This document shows, one piece after another, positions 44,366 through 52,546 of a stretch of 64,000 nt of DNA. Positions within the stretch are counted from its first letter, which is position 1. Every line of letters begins with the position of its first letter. This stretch comes from an uncultured Mucispirillum sp. (GTDB taxonomy: Bacteria; Chrysiogenota; Deferribacteres; Deferribacterales; Mucispirillaceae): the NCBI GenBank assembly GCA_944326705.1, contig CALVEY010000004.1, positions 1 through 64,000 on the forward strand, read 5' to 3'. The notes under the pieces are model-generated. The model was not told where the DNA came from and did no database searches. It saw nothing but the letters and a program-made list of their open reading frames with translations. Both the position numbers and the translations under genes were made by a program.

Positions 44366-45445
44366 ATGAAAGAGCTGGAAAAAATAATAAATGAAATAAA
44401 AGGTGCTGATATAAAAGCTATCGAAAAAGCACAAATAAGGCAGGATAATCTTTTAAAACCAAAGGGGAGTTTAGGCACTCTTGAAAAAATAAGTATAAAA
44501 CTTGCAGGCATCACTGGTAAAATAAATAATAACGCAGATAAAAGAATACTTTTTCTTTTTGGAGCAGATAACGGCATTTATGAAGAAGGGGTGGCAGCCT
44601 CGCCACAGTATTTTACTAAAACATTAATACTAAGCTATGCTGATAATGTGGGAACAGGGATTAATACTATCACAAAAAGCTGCAATACAGACTTAAAACT
44701 TATAGATATGGGTATTAAAGGCGGCGTTAACCATAAAAATATAGATAATAGAAATTTAATGATTAATGGCACAAATAACTTTATGAAAGAAAAGGCAATC
44801 CCCTATGATATTGTTATAAAGGCAGTAAAAACAGGCATAGAGTATGCAAAATATGCTTGCGATAATGGCTACAATATTATAGGCAGCGGTGAAATCGGTA
44901 TGGCAAATACTACAACTGCTGCAGCCTGTATTATGTCTTTCATAAAAAGCAGCGATAAACAGCTGATAGGCAGGGGAGCAGGGCTTAAAGATGAACAGCT
45001 TGAAACAAAGCGAAATGTGATAAGACATGCTTTAATGGATTATGATTTATTCCATAAAGAGCCTTTTGAAGTACTTTCTTGTGTGGGCGGACTTGATATT
45101 GCTGCTATGACAGGCTTATATCTTGGAGCAGCATATTATAGAATACCTGTTGTAATAGACGGACTTATTTCTGCAGCTGCAGCACTTGCCGCTTATAATA
45201 TAAATAATAAAACGGCTGATTTTATGTTTACATCTCATTTATCAGAAGAGCCTGCATATTTAAAGGCAGTGCAGGCATTAGATTTAGAGCCTATGCTGAA
45301 TCTTCATATGCGGCTTGGAGAAGGCAGCGGCTGTCCTGTTGCTATGCAGATTATACAAAACGCATGCGATATTATGAATAATATGCAGACTTTTCAAGAT
45401 ATTAATCTAGAAGAAGAATATAGAAAAGATATAAAAATGAGCTGA
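44366..45445 (+). CDS. cobT: Nicotinate-nucleotide:dimethylbenzimidazole phosphoribosyltransferase CobT
   Basis: CobT activates the lower-ligand base to its alpha-ribazole phosphate for CobS. The 359 residues contain RQDNLLKPKGSLGTLEKIS at the N-terminus, GSGEIGMANTTTAAA, and the C-terminal LGEGSGCPVAMQI with the catalytic Glu. It is the last gene of the operon. No bluB or bza gene for making dimethylbenzimidazole accompanies it, so the base must come from another locus or from the environment. Confidence 0.95.
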   Translation: MKELEKIINEIKGADIKAIEKAQIRQDNLLKPKGSLGTLEKISIKLAGITGKINNNADKRILFLFGADNGIYEEGVAASPQYFTKTLILSYADNVGTGINTITKSCNTDLKLIDMGIKGGVNHKNIDNRNLMINGTNNFMKEKAIPYDIVIKAVKTGIEYAKYACDNGYNIIGSGEIGMANTTTAAACIMSFIKSSDKQLIGRGAGLKDEQLETKRNVIRHALMDYDLFHKEPFEVLSCVGGLDIAAMTGLYLGAAYYRIPVVIDGLISAAAALAAYNINNKTADFMFTSHLSEEPAYLKAVQALDLEPMLNLHMRLGEGSGCPVAMQIIQNACDIMNNMQTFQDINLEEEYRKDIKMS

Positions 45446-45461
45446 TAAAGTTATAAAATAA

Positions 45462-45502
45462 ATGGACAGGCAGCAGTATGTGGTATGTTGTAGTCTGTCC
45501 AT
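45462..45502 (+). terminator. Probable terminator of the cobalamin operon
   Basis: An 8-bp inverted repeat ATGGACAG/CTGTCCAT (45462-45469 with 45495-45502) encloses a 25-base loop that may form further pairs, followed by ATTTTCT. It lies 16 bases past the cobT stop. The large loop makes it weaker than the others in this window. Confidence 0.6.
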
Positions 45503-45667
45503 ATTTTCTACTTTAAAAATATATTTTTAAAAATAAAAATTTTTTGATATAAAATTATTTTTTCTGAAAAAATAATAAAAACTAATTTCAAAAACAAATA
45601 AAAATATCTTTTTATTATATTCTTTAATACAGGCTTTATTTCAACAGTTTTGTAGTCTTTTATTTCC

Positions 45668-45697
45668 TTGACATTAATATAGAATATTTAGTATAAT
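45668..45697 (+). promoter_or_regulatory. Near-consensus promoter of the polysaccharide locus
   Basis: Both boxes are perfect: TTGACA (45668-45673) and TATAAT (45692-45697), with an 18-base spacer. Transcription would begin about 45704, giving a leader of roughly 23 bases before the rfbA start. It is the strongest promoter match seen in the window. Confidence 0.85.
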
Positions 45698-45726
45698 GCA
45701 AAGATTACAGTTAGTTGGAGGCCTGT

Positions 45727-46605
45727 ATGAAAGGGATTATTTTAGCTGGTGGCTCAGGCACAAGGCTTTACCCACTTACCTTGACTATATCTAAACAGCT
45801 GCTGCCAGTATATGATAAGCCAATGATTTTTTACCCATTATCTACACTGATGCTTGCAGGTATTAAAGATATACTTATTATTTCTACGCCTAATGACCTG
45901 CCAAAATTCAGAGAGCTTTTAGGTGACGGCTCTTCTTATGGTATTAAATTATCTTATGAAGTGCAGCCAAGTCCAGACGGGCTGGCACAAGCTTTTATAA
46001 TAGGTGAAAAATTTATAGACGGCGATGCATGTGCTATGATATTAGGGGATAATATATTTTACGGCAACGGCTTATCAAGGCACTTGCAAAGAGCTGCAGG
46101 TCAGTCAAATGGTGCTACAATATTCGGCTATTATGTTGATGACCCAGAAAGGTTTGGTATTGTAGAGTTTGATGAAAATGGCAAAGCAATATCTATTGAA
46201 GAAAAACCAAAAAATCCTAAATCCAACTACTGTGTTACAGGGCTTTATTTTTACGATAACAGAGTGTGTGAATTTGCGAAACAGGTTAAACCATCAGCTA
46301 GAGGCGAGCTTGAGATTACTGATTTAAATAATATGTATTTAAAAGACGGCTCATTAAATGTGGTAACTCTTGGCAGAGGGTATGCATGGCTTGATACCGG
46401 CACAATAGAAGCTCTTGCTCATGCTGGAGAATTTATTAGAGTTATAGAAAAACGCCAGGGAATACAAGTGGCAGCAGTTGAAGAAATTGCATACCGCCAA
46501 GGATGGATAAGTAAAGAAGAATTATTAGCATCTGCTAAAAAATACGGAAAAAGTCCTTATGGAGAGTTTTTAAAATTAGTAGCAGATGGAGCATATTTAG
46601 GGTAG
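45727..46605 (+). CDS. rfbA: Glucose-1-phosphate thymidylyltransferase
   Basis: RfbA makes dTDP-glucose, the first step to dTDP-L-rhamnose. I choose ATG 45727, after GGAGG; an in-frame TTG 12 bases earlier would overlap the ribosome site. The 292 residues carry the nucleotidyltransferase signature [13 protein letters not shown] at the N-terminus, with [11 protein letters not shown] and [10 protein letters not shown] further in. It heads the rfbACBD set under the near-consensus promoter. Confidence 0.95.
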   Translation: MKGIILAGGSGTRLYPLTLTISKQLLPVYDKPMIFYPLSTLMLAGIKDILIISTPNDLPKFRELLGDGSSYGIKLSYEVQPSPDGLAQAFIIGEKFIDGDACAMILGDNIFYGNGLSRHLQRAAGQSNGATIFGYYVDDPERFGIVEFDENGKAISIEEKPKNPKSNYCVTGLYFYDNRVCEFAKQVKPSARGELEITDLNNMYLKDGSLNVVTLGRGYAWLDTGTIEALAHAGEFIRVIEKRQGIQVAAVEEIAYRQGWISKEELLASAKKYGKSPYGEFLKLVADGAYLG

Positions 46606-46613
46606 GTAATAAG

Positions 46614-47165
46614 ATGAATGTTATTAAAACAGCAATAGAAGATGTTTATATACTCGAGCCAAAAGTTTTTGGAGATAACAGAGGCTGGTTTATGGAAAGT
46701 TACTCTGAAAAAAAAATGAAAGAACACGGGCTTAATTATAATTTTGTGCAGGATAACCATTCTTTTTCTGCCACAAAAGGCACATTAAGAGGGATACATT
46801 TTCAAAAAGGAGATTCTGCACAGGCTAAACTTGTCCGCTGCTGCAAAGGAGCAGTGCTTGATGTGGCAGTTGATTTAAGAAAAGGCTCTCCTACATATAA
46901 AAAATGGGTAGCTGTAGAATTATCTGCAGATAATAAACGACAGCTTTTAATACCAAGAGGCTTTGGGCATGGGTTTGTTACATTAACTGATGATGTGGAA
47001 TTTTTATATAAAGCTGATAACTACTACGATGCAGCAAGCGACAGAAGTATATTATGGTGCGATGAAGAACTTGCAATAAACTGGAGTGTAGATAACCCAA
47101 TAATTTCAGAAAAAGACAGCCGAGCACCAAGGCTCTGTGACAGTGATGTAGATTTTAAATATTAA
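46614..47165 (+). CDS. rfbC: dTDP-4-dehydrorhamnose 3,5-epimerase
   Basis: RfbC epimerises C3 and C5 of the 4-keto sugar. The 183-residue cupin protein shows FGDNRGWFMESY, GTLRGIHFQ with the catalytic His, VDLRKGSPTYKKW and IPRGFGHGFVTL. It is a normal full-length member. It lies 8 bases after rfbA and 17 before rfbB. Confidence 0.95.
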   Translation: MNVIKTAIEDVYILEPKVFGDNRGWFMESYSEKKMKEHGLNYNFVQDNHSFSATKGTLRGIHFQKGDSAQAKLVRCCKGAVLDVAVDLRKGSPTYKKWVAVELSADNKRQLLIPRGFGHGFVTLTDDVEFLYKADNYYDAASDRSILWCDEELAINWSVDNPIISEKDSRAPRLCDSDVDFKY

Positions 47166-47182
47166 TATAACGAGGGAAAAGT

Positions 47183-48202
47183 ATGAAGATAATAGTAACT
47201 GGTGGTGCTGGTTTTATTGGCGGCAATTTTGTCCACTATATGCTTAATAAATATAATGATTATAAAATAATCTGCCTTGATGCATTAACTTATGCAGGCA
47301 ATATGGAAACATTAGAGCCTGTAAAAGATAATCCTAATTTTAAATTTTATAAGGCAGATATTGCAGATAGAGATGCAGTTTATGAAATATTTGAAAAAGA
47401 AAAACCAGATATTATTGTAAACTTTGCAGCAGAAAGCCATGTAGACCGCTCTATTGATAACCCAGGTATATTTTTACAGACAAATGTTATAGGTACAGGT
47501 GTATTAATGGATGCCTGCAGAAAATACGGTATCACAAGGTATCATCAGGTATCAACAGATGAAGTATATGGCGATTTACCGCTGGACAGACCTGATTTAT
47601 TTTTTACAGAAACTACTCCACTGCATACTTCAAGCCCATATTCTGCATCAAAGGCATCTGCTGATTTATTAGTGCAGGCATATCACAGAACATTTAAACT
47701 GCCTGTTACTATATCAAGATGTTCTAATAACTACGGACCATACCATTTTCCAGAAAAACTTATACCGCTTATGATTGCAAATGCATTAGCTGATAAAGAA
47801 CTGCCAGTATACGGCAAAGGTGAAAATGTCCGCGACTGGCTTTATGTGGAAGACCATTGCTCAGCTATTGATTTAATTATACATAAAGGCAGAGTTGGTG
47901 AAGTTTATAATATTGGCGGCCATAACGAAAAAACAAACTTAGAAGTAGTAAAAATAATATTAAAAGAGCTTGGTAAAAGTGAAGATTTAATTAGATATGT
48001 TACAGACAGACCAGGCCATGATATGCGTTATGCAATAGACCCAACTAAAATTCATAATGAATTAGGCTGGCTGCCTGCTACAAAATTTGAAGATGGCATT
48101 AAAAAAACTATTAAATGGTATCTTGATAATAAAGAATGGTGGCAGCATATAATAAATGGAGAATATAAAGACTATTACGAAAAACATTACAGCCAAAAAT
48201 AG
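47183..48202 (+). CDS. rfbB: dTDP-glucose 4,6-dehydratase
   Basis: RfbB forms dTDP-4-keto-6-deoxyglucose. The 339-residue extended SDR enzyme has the NAD motif GGAGFIGG at 7-14, the active-site STDEVYG at 124-130 with the Asp-Glu pair of this dehydratase class, and Tyr153 and Lys157 in YSASK. RCSNNYGPYHFPEKLIP is also typical. The gene is followed by a 60-base gap before rfbD. Confidence 0.96.
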   Translation: MKIIVTGGAGFIGGNFVHYMLNKYNDYKIICLDALTYAGNMETLEPVKDNPNFKFYKADIADRDAVYEIFEKEKPDIIVNFAAESHVDRSIDNPGIFLQTNVIGTGVLMDACRKYGITRYHQVSTDEVYGDLPLDRPDLFFTETTPLHTSSPYSASKASADLLVQAYHRTFKLPVTISRCSNNYGPYHFPEKLIPLMIANALADKELPVYGKGENVRDWLYVEDHCSAIDLIIHKGRVGEVYNIGGHNEKTNLEVVKIILKELGKSEDLIRYVTDRPGHDMRYAIDPTKIHNELGWLPATKFEDGIKKTIKWYLDNKEWWQHIINGEYKDYYEKHYSQK

Positions 48203-48262
48203 TCTGCAGTATAATTATTATTCATAAATATTATGAGTTAGTTATAAAAAGAGGCATATAAA

Positions 48263-49111
48263 ATGAAAGTATTAGTTACAGGTGTAAAAGGCCAGCTAGG
48301 ATTTGATGTTTGTAAAGAACTTGATAAAAGAAATATAGAAAATAAAGGCATAGATAGAGATGACTGCGATATTACAGATGAACAGGCAGTATTATCTTAT
48401 ATAAAAAATTATGCACCTGATGTGGTTGTTCACTGTGCTGCTTATACTGCTGTTGACAGGGCAGAAGATGAAAAAGAAATATGTTATAATGTAAATGTAA
48501 AAGGTACAGAATATATAGCCCGCGCCTGCAAAGAAATAGATGCAAAAATGGTATATATTTCAACAGATTATGTATTTGAAGGCACAGGTGATAAAGCTTA
48601 TGAAGTGCAGGATAACACAGCTCCAGATAACACATATGGCATTACAAAATATCAAGGGGAAGAAGCAGTCAGGAAAATATTAAGTAAATATTTCATTATC
48701 CGTATATCCTGGGTGTTTGGTATTAACGGGAATAACTTTATTAATACTATGATGAAGCTTGGTGAAAGCAGAAGTGAGTTAAATGTAGTTGCAGACCAGA
48801 TAGGAAGCCCAACTTATACTTATGATACAGCTCCATTAATATGTGATATGATTGCAACAGAGAAATACGGCACATACCATGCAACAAATGAAGGTTACTG
48901 CTCATGGGCTGATTTGGCAGAATATATATTCTCTGTAACAGGGCAGAAAGTATTAGTTCATCATATAAAAAGTGAAGAATATCCTACAAAAGCATCAAGA
49001 CCAAAAAATTCAAGGTTAAGTAAAGCAAGTCTTGATAATGCTGGTTTTAAAAGACTTCCAGACTGGCAGGATGCTGTTAAAAGATATATAAATGAAAAAT
49101 TAGGCAGATAA
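48263..49111 (+). CDS. rfbD: dTDP-4-dehydrorhamnose reductase
   Basis: RfbD completes dTDP-L-rhamnose by reducing the 4-keto group. The 282-residue SDR protein begins VLVTGVKGQLGFDV and shows VVHCAAYTAVDRAEDE, YISTDYVFEG and a YGITK catalytic pair. With rfbA, rfbC and rfbB all four steps are encoded. The stop lies two bases before the galE start. Confidence 0.95.
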   Translation: MKVLVTGVKGQLGFDVCKELDKRNIENKGIDRDDCDITDEQAVLSYIKNYAPDVVVHCAAYTAVDRAEDEKEICYNVNVKGTEYIARACKEIDAKMVYISTDYVFEGTGDKAYEVQDNTAPDNTYGITKYQGEEAVRKILSKYFIIRISWVFGINGNNFINTMMKLGESRSELNVVADQIGSPTYTYDTAPLICDMIATEKYGTYHATNEGYCSWADLAEYIFSVTGQKVLVHHIKSEEYPTKASRPKNSRLSKASLDNAGFKRLPDWQDAVKRYINEKLGR

Positions 49112-49113
49112 TT

Positions 49114-50082
49114 ATGGTATTAGTAACAGGCGGTGCAGGATATATTGGTGGTACAACTGCAAGATATTTAATAGAAAAAGGGGAACAGGTAGTTATTTTA
49201 GACAGCCTTGTTTCATCTAATATAGAAGATATACCAAGTGGGGCTGTATTTTATAAAGGTGATGTGGCTGATACTGCATTAGTTACTGAAATAGTAAAAA
49301 AACATAATATAGATGCATGTCTTCATTTTGCAGCTTTTATTGAAGTGGCAGAATCCTGCCAAAATCCATATAAATATTTTGAAAATAATACATCTAAAGC
49401 ACTTATTTTATTTAATACATTAAAAGATAATGGTGTATCAAAAATAGTTTTTTCTTCTACTGCAGCTGTATATGGTGAGCCAGAATATACTCCAATTGAT
49501 GAAAACCACCCATTAAAACCAGTTAATCCTTACGGCATGAGTAAATTTTTTACAGAAAATATTCTTTCTTCTTTTGATGCGTCATATAATGTCCGTCATG
49601 TAGCGTTAAGATATTTTAATGCATGTGGTGCCTGGGGCGGAAGTGGTGAAAAACATAACCCAGAAACTCATCTTATACCGCTTATATTACAAGTACCACT
49701 TGGCAAAAGAGAAAAAATATATATTAACGGCACAGACTATAATACAAAAGACGGCACATGTGTAAGAGACTATATTCATGTTTATGATTTAGCCCGTGCT
49801 CATTATGCAGCATTAAATTATTTAAGAGCAGGGGGCAGAAGCGAAAAAATAAACTTAGGCACAGGAAAAGGCTTTTCTATTAAAGAAGTAATAGAAGTAT
49901 GTGAAAAAGTGGCAGGCAAAGAAATAAATAAGGAAATACGTGGAAGAAGAGCAGGTGACCCAGCAGTGCTTATAGCATCAAATAAAAAAGCAAAAGATAT
50001 TTTGGGATGGGATATATCATATAATAATTTATATGATATAGTGCAGTCAGCATATGAATTTGCAGTGGCAAATAATGATTGA
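49114..50082 (+). CDS. galE: UDP-glucose 4-epimerase
   Basis: GalE interconverts UDP-glucose and UDP-galactose (or the N-acetyl forms). The 322-residue SDR enzyme has VTGGAGYIGGTT at the N-terminus, HFAAFIEVAESCQNP, SSTAAVYGEPEYTP and the YGMSK pair, followed by RYFNACGA, which are family hallmarks. Its presence suggests that galactose or N-acetylgalactosamine occurs in the glycan. It is translationally close to rfbD and 67 bases before the exporter genes. Confidence 0.93.
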   Translation: MVLVTGGAGYIGGTTARYLIEKGEQVVILDSLVSSNIEDIPSGAVFYKGDVADTALVTEIVKKHNIDACLHFAAFIEVAESCQNPYKYFENNTSKALILFNTLKDNGVSKIVFSSTAAVYGEPEYTPIDENHPLKPVNPYGMSKFFTENILSSFDASYNVRHVALRYFNACGAWGGSGEKHNPETHLIPLILQVPLGKREKIYINGTDYNTKDGTCVRDYIHVYDLARAHYAALNYLRAGGRSEKINLGTGKGFSIKEVIEVCEKVAGKEINKEIRGRRAGDPAVLIASNKKAKDILGWDISYNNLYDIVQSAYEFAVANND

Positions 50083-50149
50083 CAGTATATATCTATAATT
50101 GTATATGATAGAAAAAGCAATGATAATTAGTTAGATATTAAGATGTGAT

Positions 50150-50962
50150 ATGAAATTATTAGATAAATTTCGTATCGCTTTAAAATATAATGTTGAGAGA
50201 TATTGTAAAATGTTTAAATATTATTTTTTATTGCAGCAGCTTGTAGCAAAAGAATTTAAATTAAAGTACAGGGGAAGTATACTTGGTATTTTATGGAGTG
50301 TTTTAAATCCATTATTAAATATGTTAGTATTAAGTATTGTATTTGGGCAGGTTTTTAGTGCTGTAGATAACTATAAACTGTACTTATTGTCTGGTATTAT
50401 AATGTTTTCTTTTTTTGCAGAAGCAACAGCAAGCGGTACATGTGCAATAACTTATAATTTTGGTCTTATTAATAAAATTGCTTTTCCAAAAATAGTTCTG
50501 CCATTATCAAAAGTATTTTTATCATTTATAAACTTTATAATGTCATTTATTGTATTTTTAATATTAGGAAGTTTTATAGGATTGGAGTTCTGGGCTGGTG
50601 ATTTTGCTCTTATTTTACCTATAATTTTATTACTAATGTTTACAATTGGTTTTTCATTAATACTTTCTGTTGTTAACGTATATTTTAGAGATACTCAGCA
50701 TTTATTCAGTGTTATTCTTACTATATGGATGTATGCTACACCAATATTATATCCATTAAAACTTATTCCTGAAGAGTGGCAGTTATTATTTTCAAATAAC
50801 CCAATGTATTTATTTATAGATATGTTTAGAACTATTTCTATGAATAATATGATGCCTGAAGTTTCAAGTATTTTAATGTGTTTTGGCTGGGCATTTGGAA
50901 TGTTAATTGCAGGTATTGTATTTTTTAAACTTAATGAAGAAAAATTTATTTTTTACACATAA
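50150..50962 (+). CDS. wzm: ABC-2 type polysaccharide export permease (Wzm-like)
   Basis: This inner-membrane permease exports an undecaprenyl-linked glycan such as O antigen. The 270 residues begin with a polar segment, then LVAKEFKLKYRGSILGILWS, which is typical for Wzm/TagG proteins. About six hydrophobic segments follow, and PILYPL near residue 203 is also characteristic. It pairs with the ATPase gene 9 bases downstream. The ribosome site is weak. Teichoic-acid TagG is a homologue, but the Gram-negative envelope favours O antigen or capsule. Confidence 0.92.
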   Translation: MKLLDKFRIALKYNVERYCKMFKYYFLLQQLVAKEFKLKYRGSILGILWSVLNPLLNMLVLSIVFGQVFSAVDNYKLYLLSGIIMFSFFAEATASGTCAITYNFGLINKIAFPKIVLPLSKVFLSFINFIMSFIVFLILGSFIGLEFWAGDFALILPIILLLMFTIGFSLILSVVNVYFRDTQHLFSVILTIWMYATPILYPLKLIPEEWQLLFSNNPMYLFIDMFRTISMNNMMPEVSSILMCFGWAFGMLIAGIVFFKLNEEKFIFYT

Positions 50963-50971
50963 AAGGTGAGT

Positions 50972-51697
50972 ATGGTTATTGTTAAAAATGTATCAATGGA
51001 GTATCGTTTACACACTGGAGGCTCAACAACATTTAAAGAGTTTCTGTTTGCTAGTAAACAAAATAAAGTGCCTGTAACAAGCATTAAAGCTCTTGAAGAT
51101 ATAAGCTTTGAAGTTAATAAGGGAGAAATATTTGGCATTATTGGTGGTAACGGTGCTGGTAAATCAACTTTATTAAAATTACTTGCAGGTATAATGAAGC
51201 CAACAGATGGCTCTATTAAGGTTGATGGAACAATTGCTCCAATGATAGAGCTGGGTACAGGATTTGATTTTGAATTAAGTGCCATAGAAAATATATACTT
51301 AAGTGGAGCTATATTAGGTTTTAGTAAAGCATATCTGACTGATAAGATAGTTGATATTTTTAATTTTTCTGAATTATGGGAATTTAAAGATGTCCCAGTG
51401 AAATACTTTTCATCTGGTATGCTTGCCAGACTTGCTTTTGCAATATCAACAACAGTTGTACCAGATGTTTTAATTGTTGATGAAATTCTTTCAGTTGGTG
51501 ATGTTGCATTCCAGAAAAAAAGTTTAAGGCGAATGAATGAGTTAATGACAAGTGGAGCTACTGTTATATATGTATCCCACAATATTGATTCTGTGAAAGA
51601 ATTATGTGACAGAGTTATGTGGTTAGAAAAAGGAAAAGTAAAAATGATAGGTGCTTCACAAGAAATATGTGATACATACTTAAAAAATATATTATAG
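50972..51697 (+). CDS. wzt: ABC polysaccharide export ATPase (Wzt-like, short form)
   Basis: The start is ATG 50972, after AAGGTGAG. The 241-residue ATPase has Walker A GGNGAGKST near residue 52, APMIELGTGFDFELSA typical of Wzt/TagH proteins, signature YFSSGMLARLAFA and Walker B VLIVDEILSVGD. It lacks the extra C-terminal carbohydrate-binding domain of long Wzt proteins, so recognition of a glycan cap by the ATPase is not expected. It works with the permease encoded just upstream. Confidence 0.93.
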   Translation: MVIVKNVSMEYRLHTGGSTTFKEFLFASKQNKVPVTSIKALEDISFEVNKGEIFGIIGGNGAGKSTLLKLLAGIMKPTDGSIKVDGTIAPMIELGTGFDFELSAIENIYLSGAILGFSKAYLTDKIVDIFNFSELWEFKDVPVKYFSSGMLARLAFAISTTVVPDVLIVDEILSVGDVAFQKKSLRRMNELMTSGATVIYVSHNIDSVKELCDRVMWLEKGKVKMIGASQEICDTYLKNIL

Positions 51698-51708
51698 AGG
51701 ATAGATAT

Positions 51709-52539
51709 ATGAAGATATTAGTAACTGGTGCATCAGGTTATATTGGAAAACATGTTATAAATCAGCTTATAAATACAGAACATAGAGTAATTGCAAATGA
51801 TTTTTCTAATCCTGGTATCGATTGTGATAATGTGGAATATATTGGAAAAAATTTGTTTGAATCAGAAAATCCATATGAAGATGCAGACAGACCAGATGTA
51901 TGTATCCATTTAGCATGGAAAGATGGATTTGTACACAACTCTAATGCTCATATGGAGTATTTATCAGACCATTATAAATTTGTTGATAGAATGCTGTCTG
52001 CAGGTCTTAAACAGATAGTAATAATGGGTTCTATGCATGAAGTTGGTTATTTTGAAGGTGCAATTGATGAAAATACACCTTGCAATCCTTTATCTATGTA
52101 TGGTATAGCAAAAGACTGTTTAAGAAGAAGCTCTAAATTATTAGCAGAAAAATATAATGCTGTATGGCAGTGGATTAGAGCCTATTATATTTATGGTGAT
52201 GATAAAAGAGGTAACTCAATTTTTGCAAAAATTCAGCAGGCTGTAGAAAATGGTAAAACTACTTTTCCTTTTACTACTGGTAAAAATAAATACGACTTTA
52301 TTCATATTGATACATTAGCTGATATGATTGCTTCTGTTGCAACACAAAAAGAAGTAAATGGCATCATTAACTGCTGTTCTGGTAAACCAGTGTCTCTTGG
52401 TGAGCAGATTGAAAGCTATATAAAAGAAAATAACTTAAATATATCATTAGAATATGGTGCTTTTCCTGACAGGCCTTATGATTCTCCAGCAGTATGGGGA
52501 AATGATGATAAAATAAGGAAAATATTAAATAATAAATAG
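51709..52539 (+). CDS. NAD-dependent sugar epimerase/dehydratase
   Basis: The 276-residue SDR protein begins VTGASGYIGKHVINQL and has CIHLAWKDGF, the MGSMHEVGYFEG active-site strand and YGIAKDCL with the Tyr-Lys pair. It belongs to the extended SDR group that acts on nucleotide sugars. The substrate cannot be read from the sequence; 6-deoxyhexose or 4-keto sugar reduction is possible. It lies between the exporter and the coiled-coil gene in one transcript. Confidence 0.85.
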   Translation: MKILVTGASGYIGKHVINQLINTEHRVIANDFSNPGIDCDNVEYIGKNLFESENPYEDADRPDVCIHLAWKDGFVHNSNAHMEYLSDHYKFVDRMLSAGLKQIVIMGSMHEVGYFEGAIDENTPCNPLSMYGIAKDCLRRSSKLLAEKYNAVWQWIRAYYIYGDDKRGNSIFAKIQQAVENGKTTFPFTTGKNKYDFIHIDTLADMIASVATQKEVNGIINCCSGKPVSLGEQIESYIKENNLNISLEYGAFPDRPYDSPAVWGNDDKIRKILNNK

Positions 52540-52546
52540 GCGTATA

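Larger units (their letters stand above)
45446..45726. other. Gap between the cobalamin operon and the polysaccharide locus
   Basis: This stretch holds the cobT terminator (about 45462-45502), a very AT-rich segment with no ORF, and the strong promoter at 45668-45697. No RNA gene is evident. Confidence 0.7.

Noticed and set aside
48203-50149. tRNA or small RNA genes in the gaps around rfbD and galE
   Set aside because: The gaps of about 60-67 bases are AT-rich and show no cloverleaf or conserved tRNA elements.
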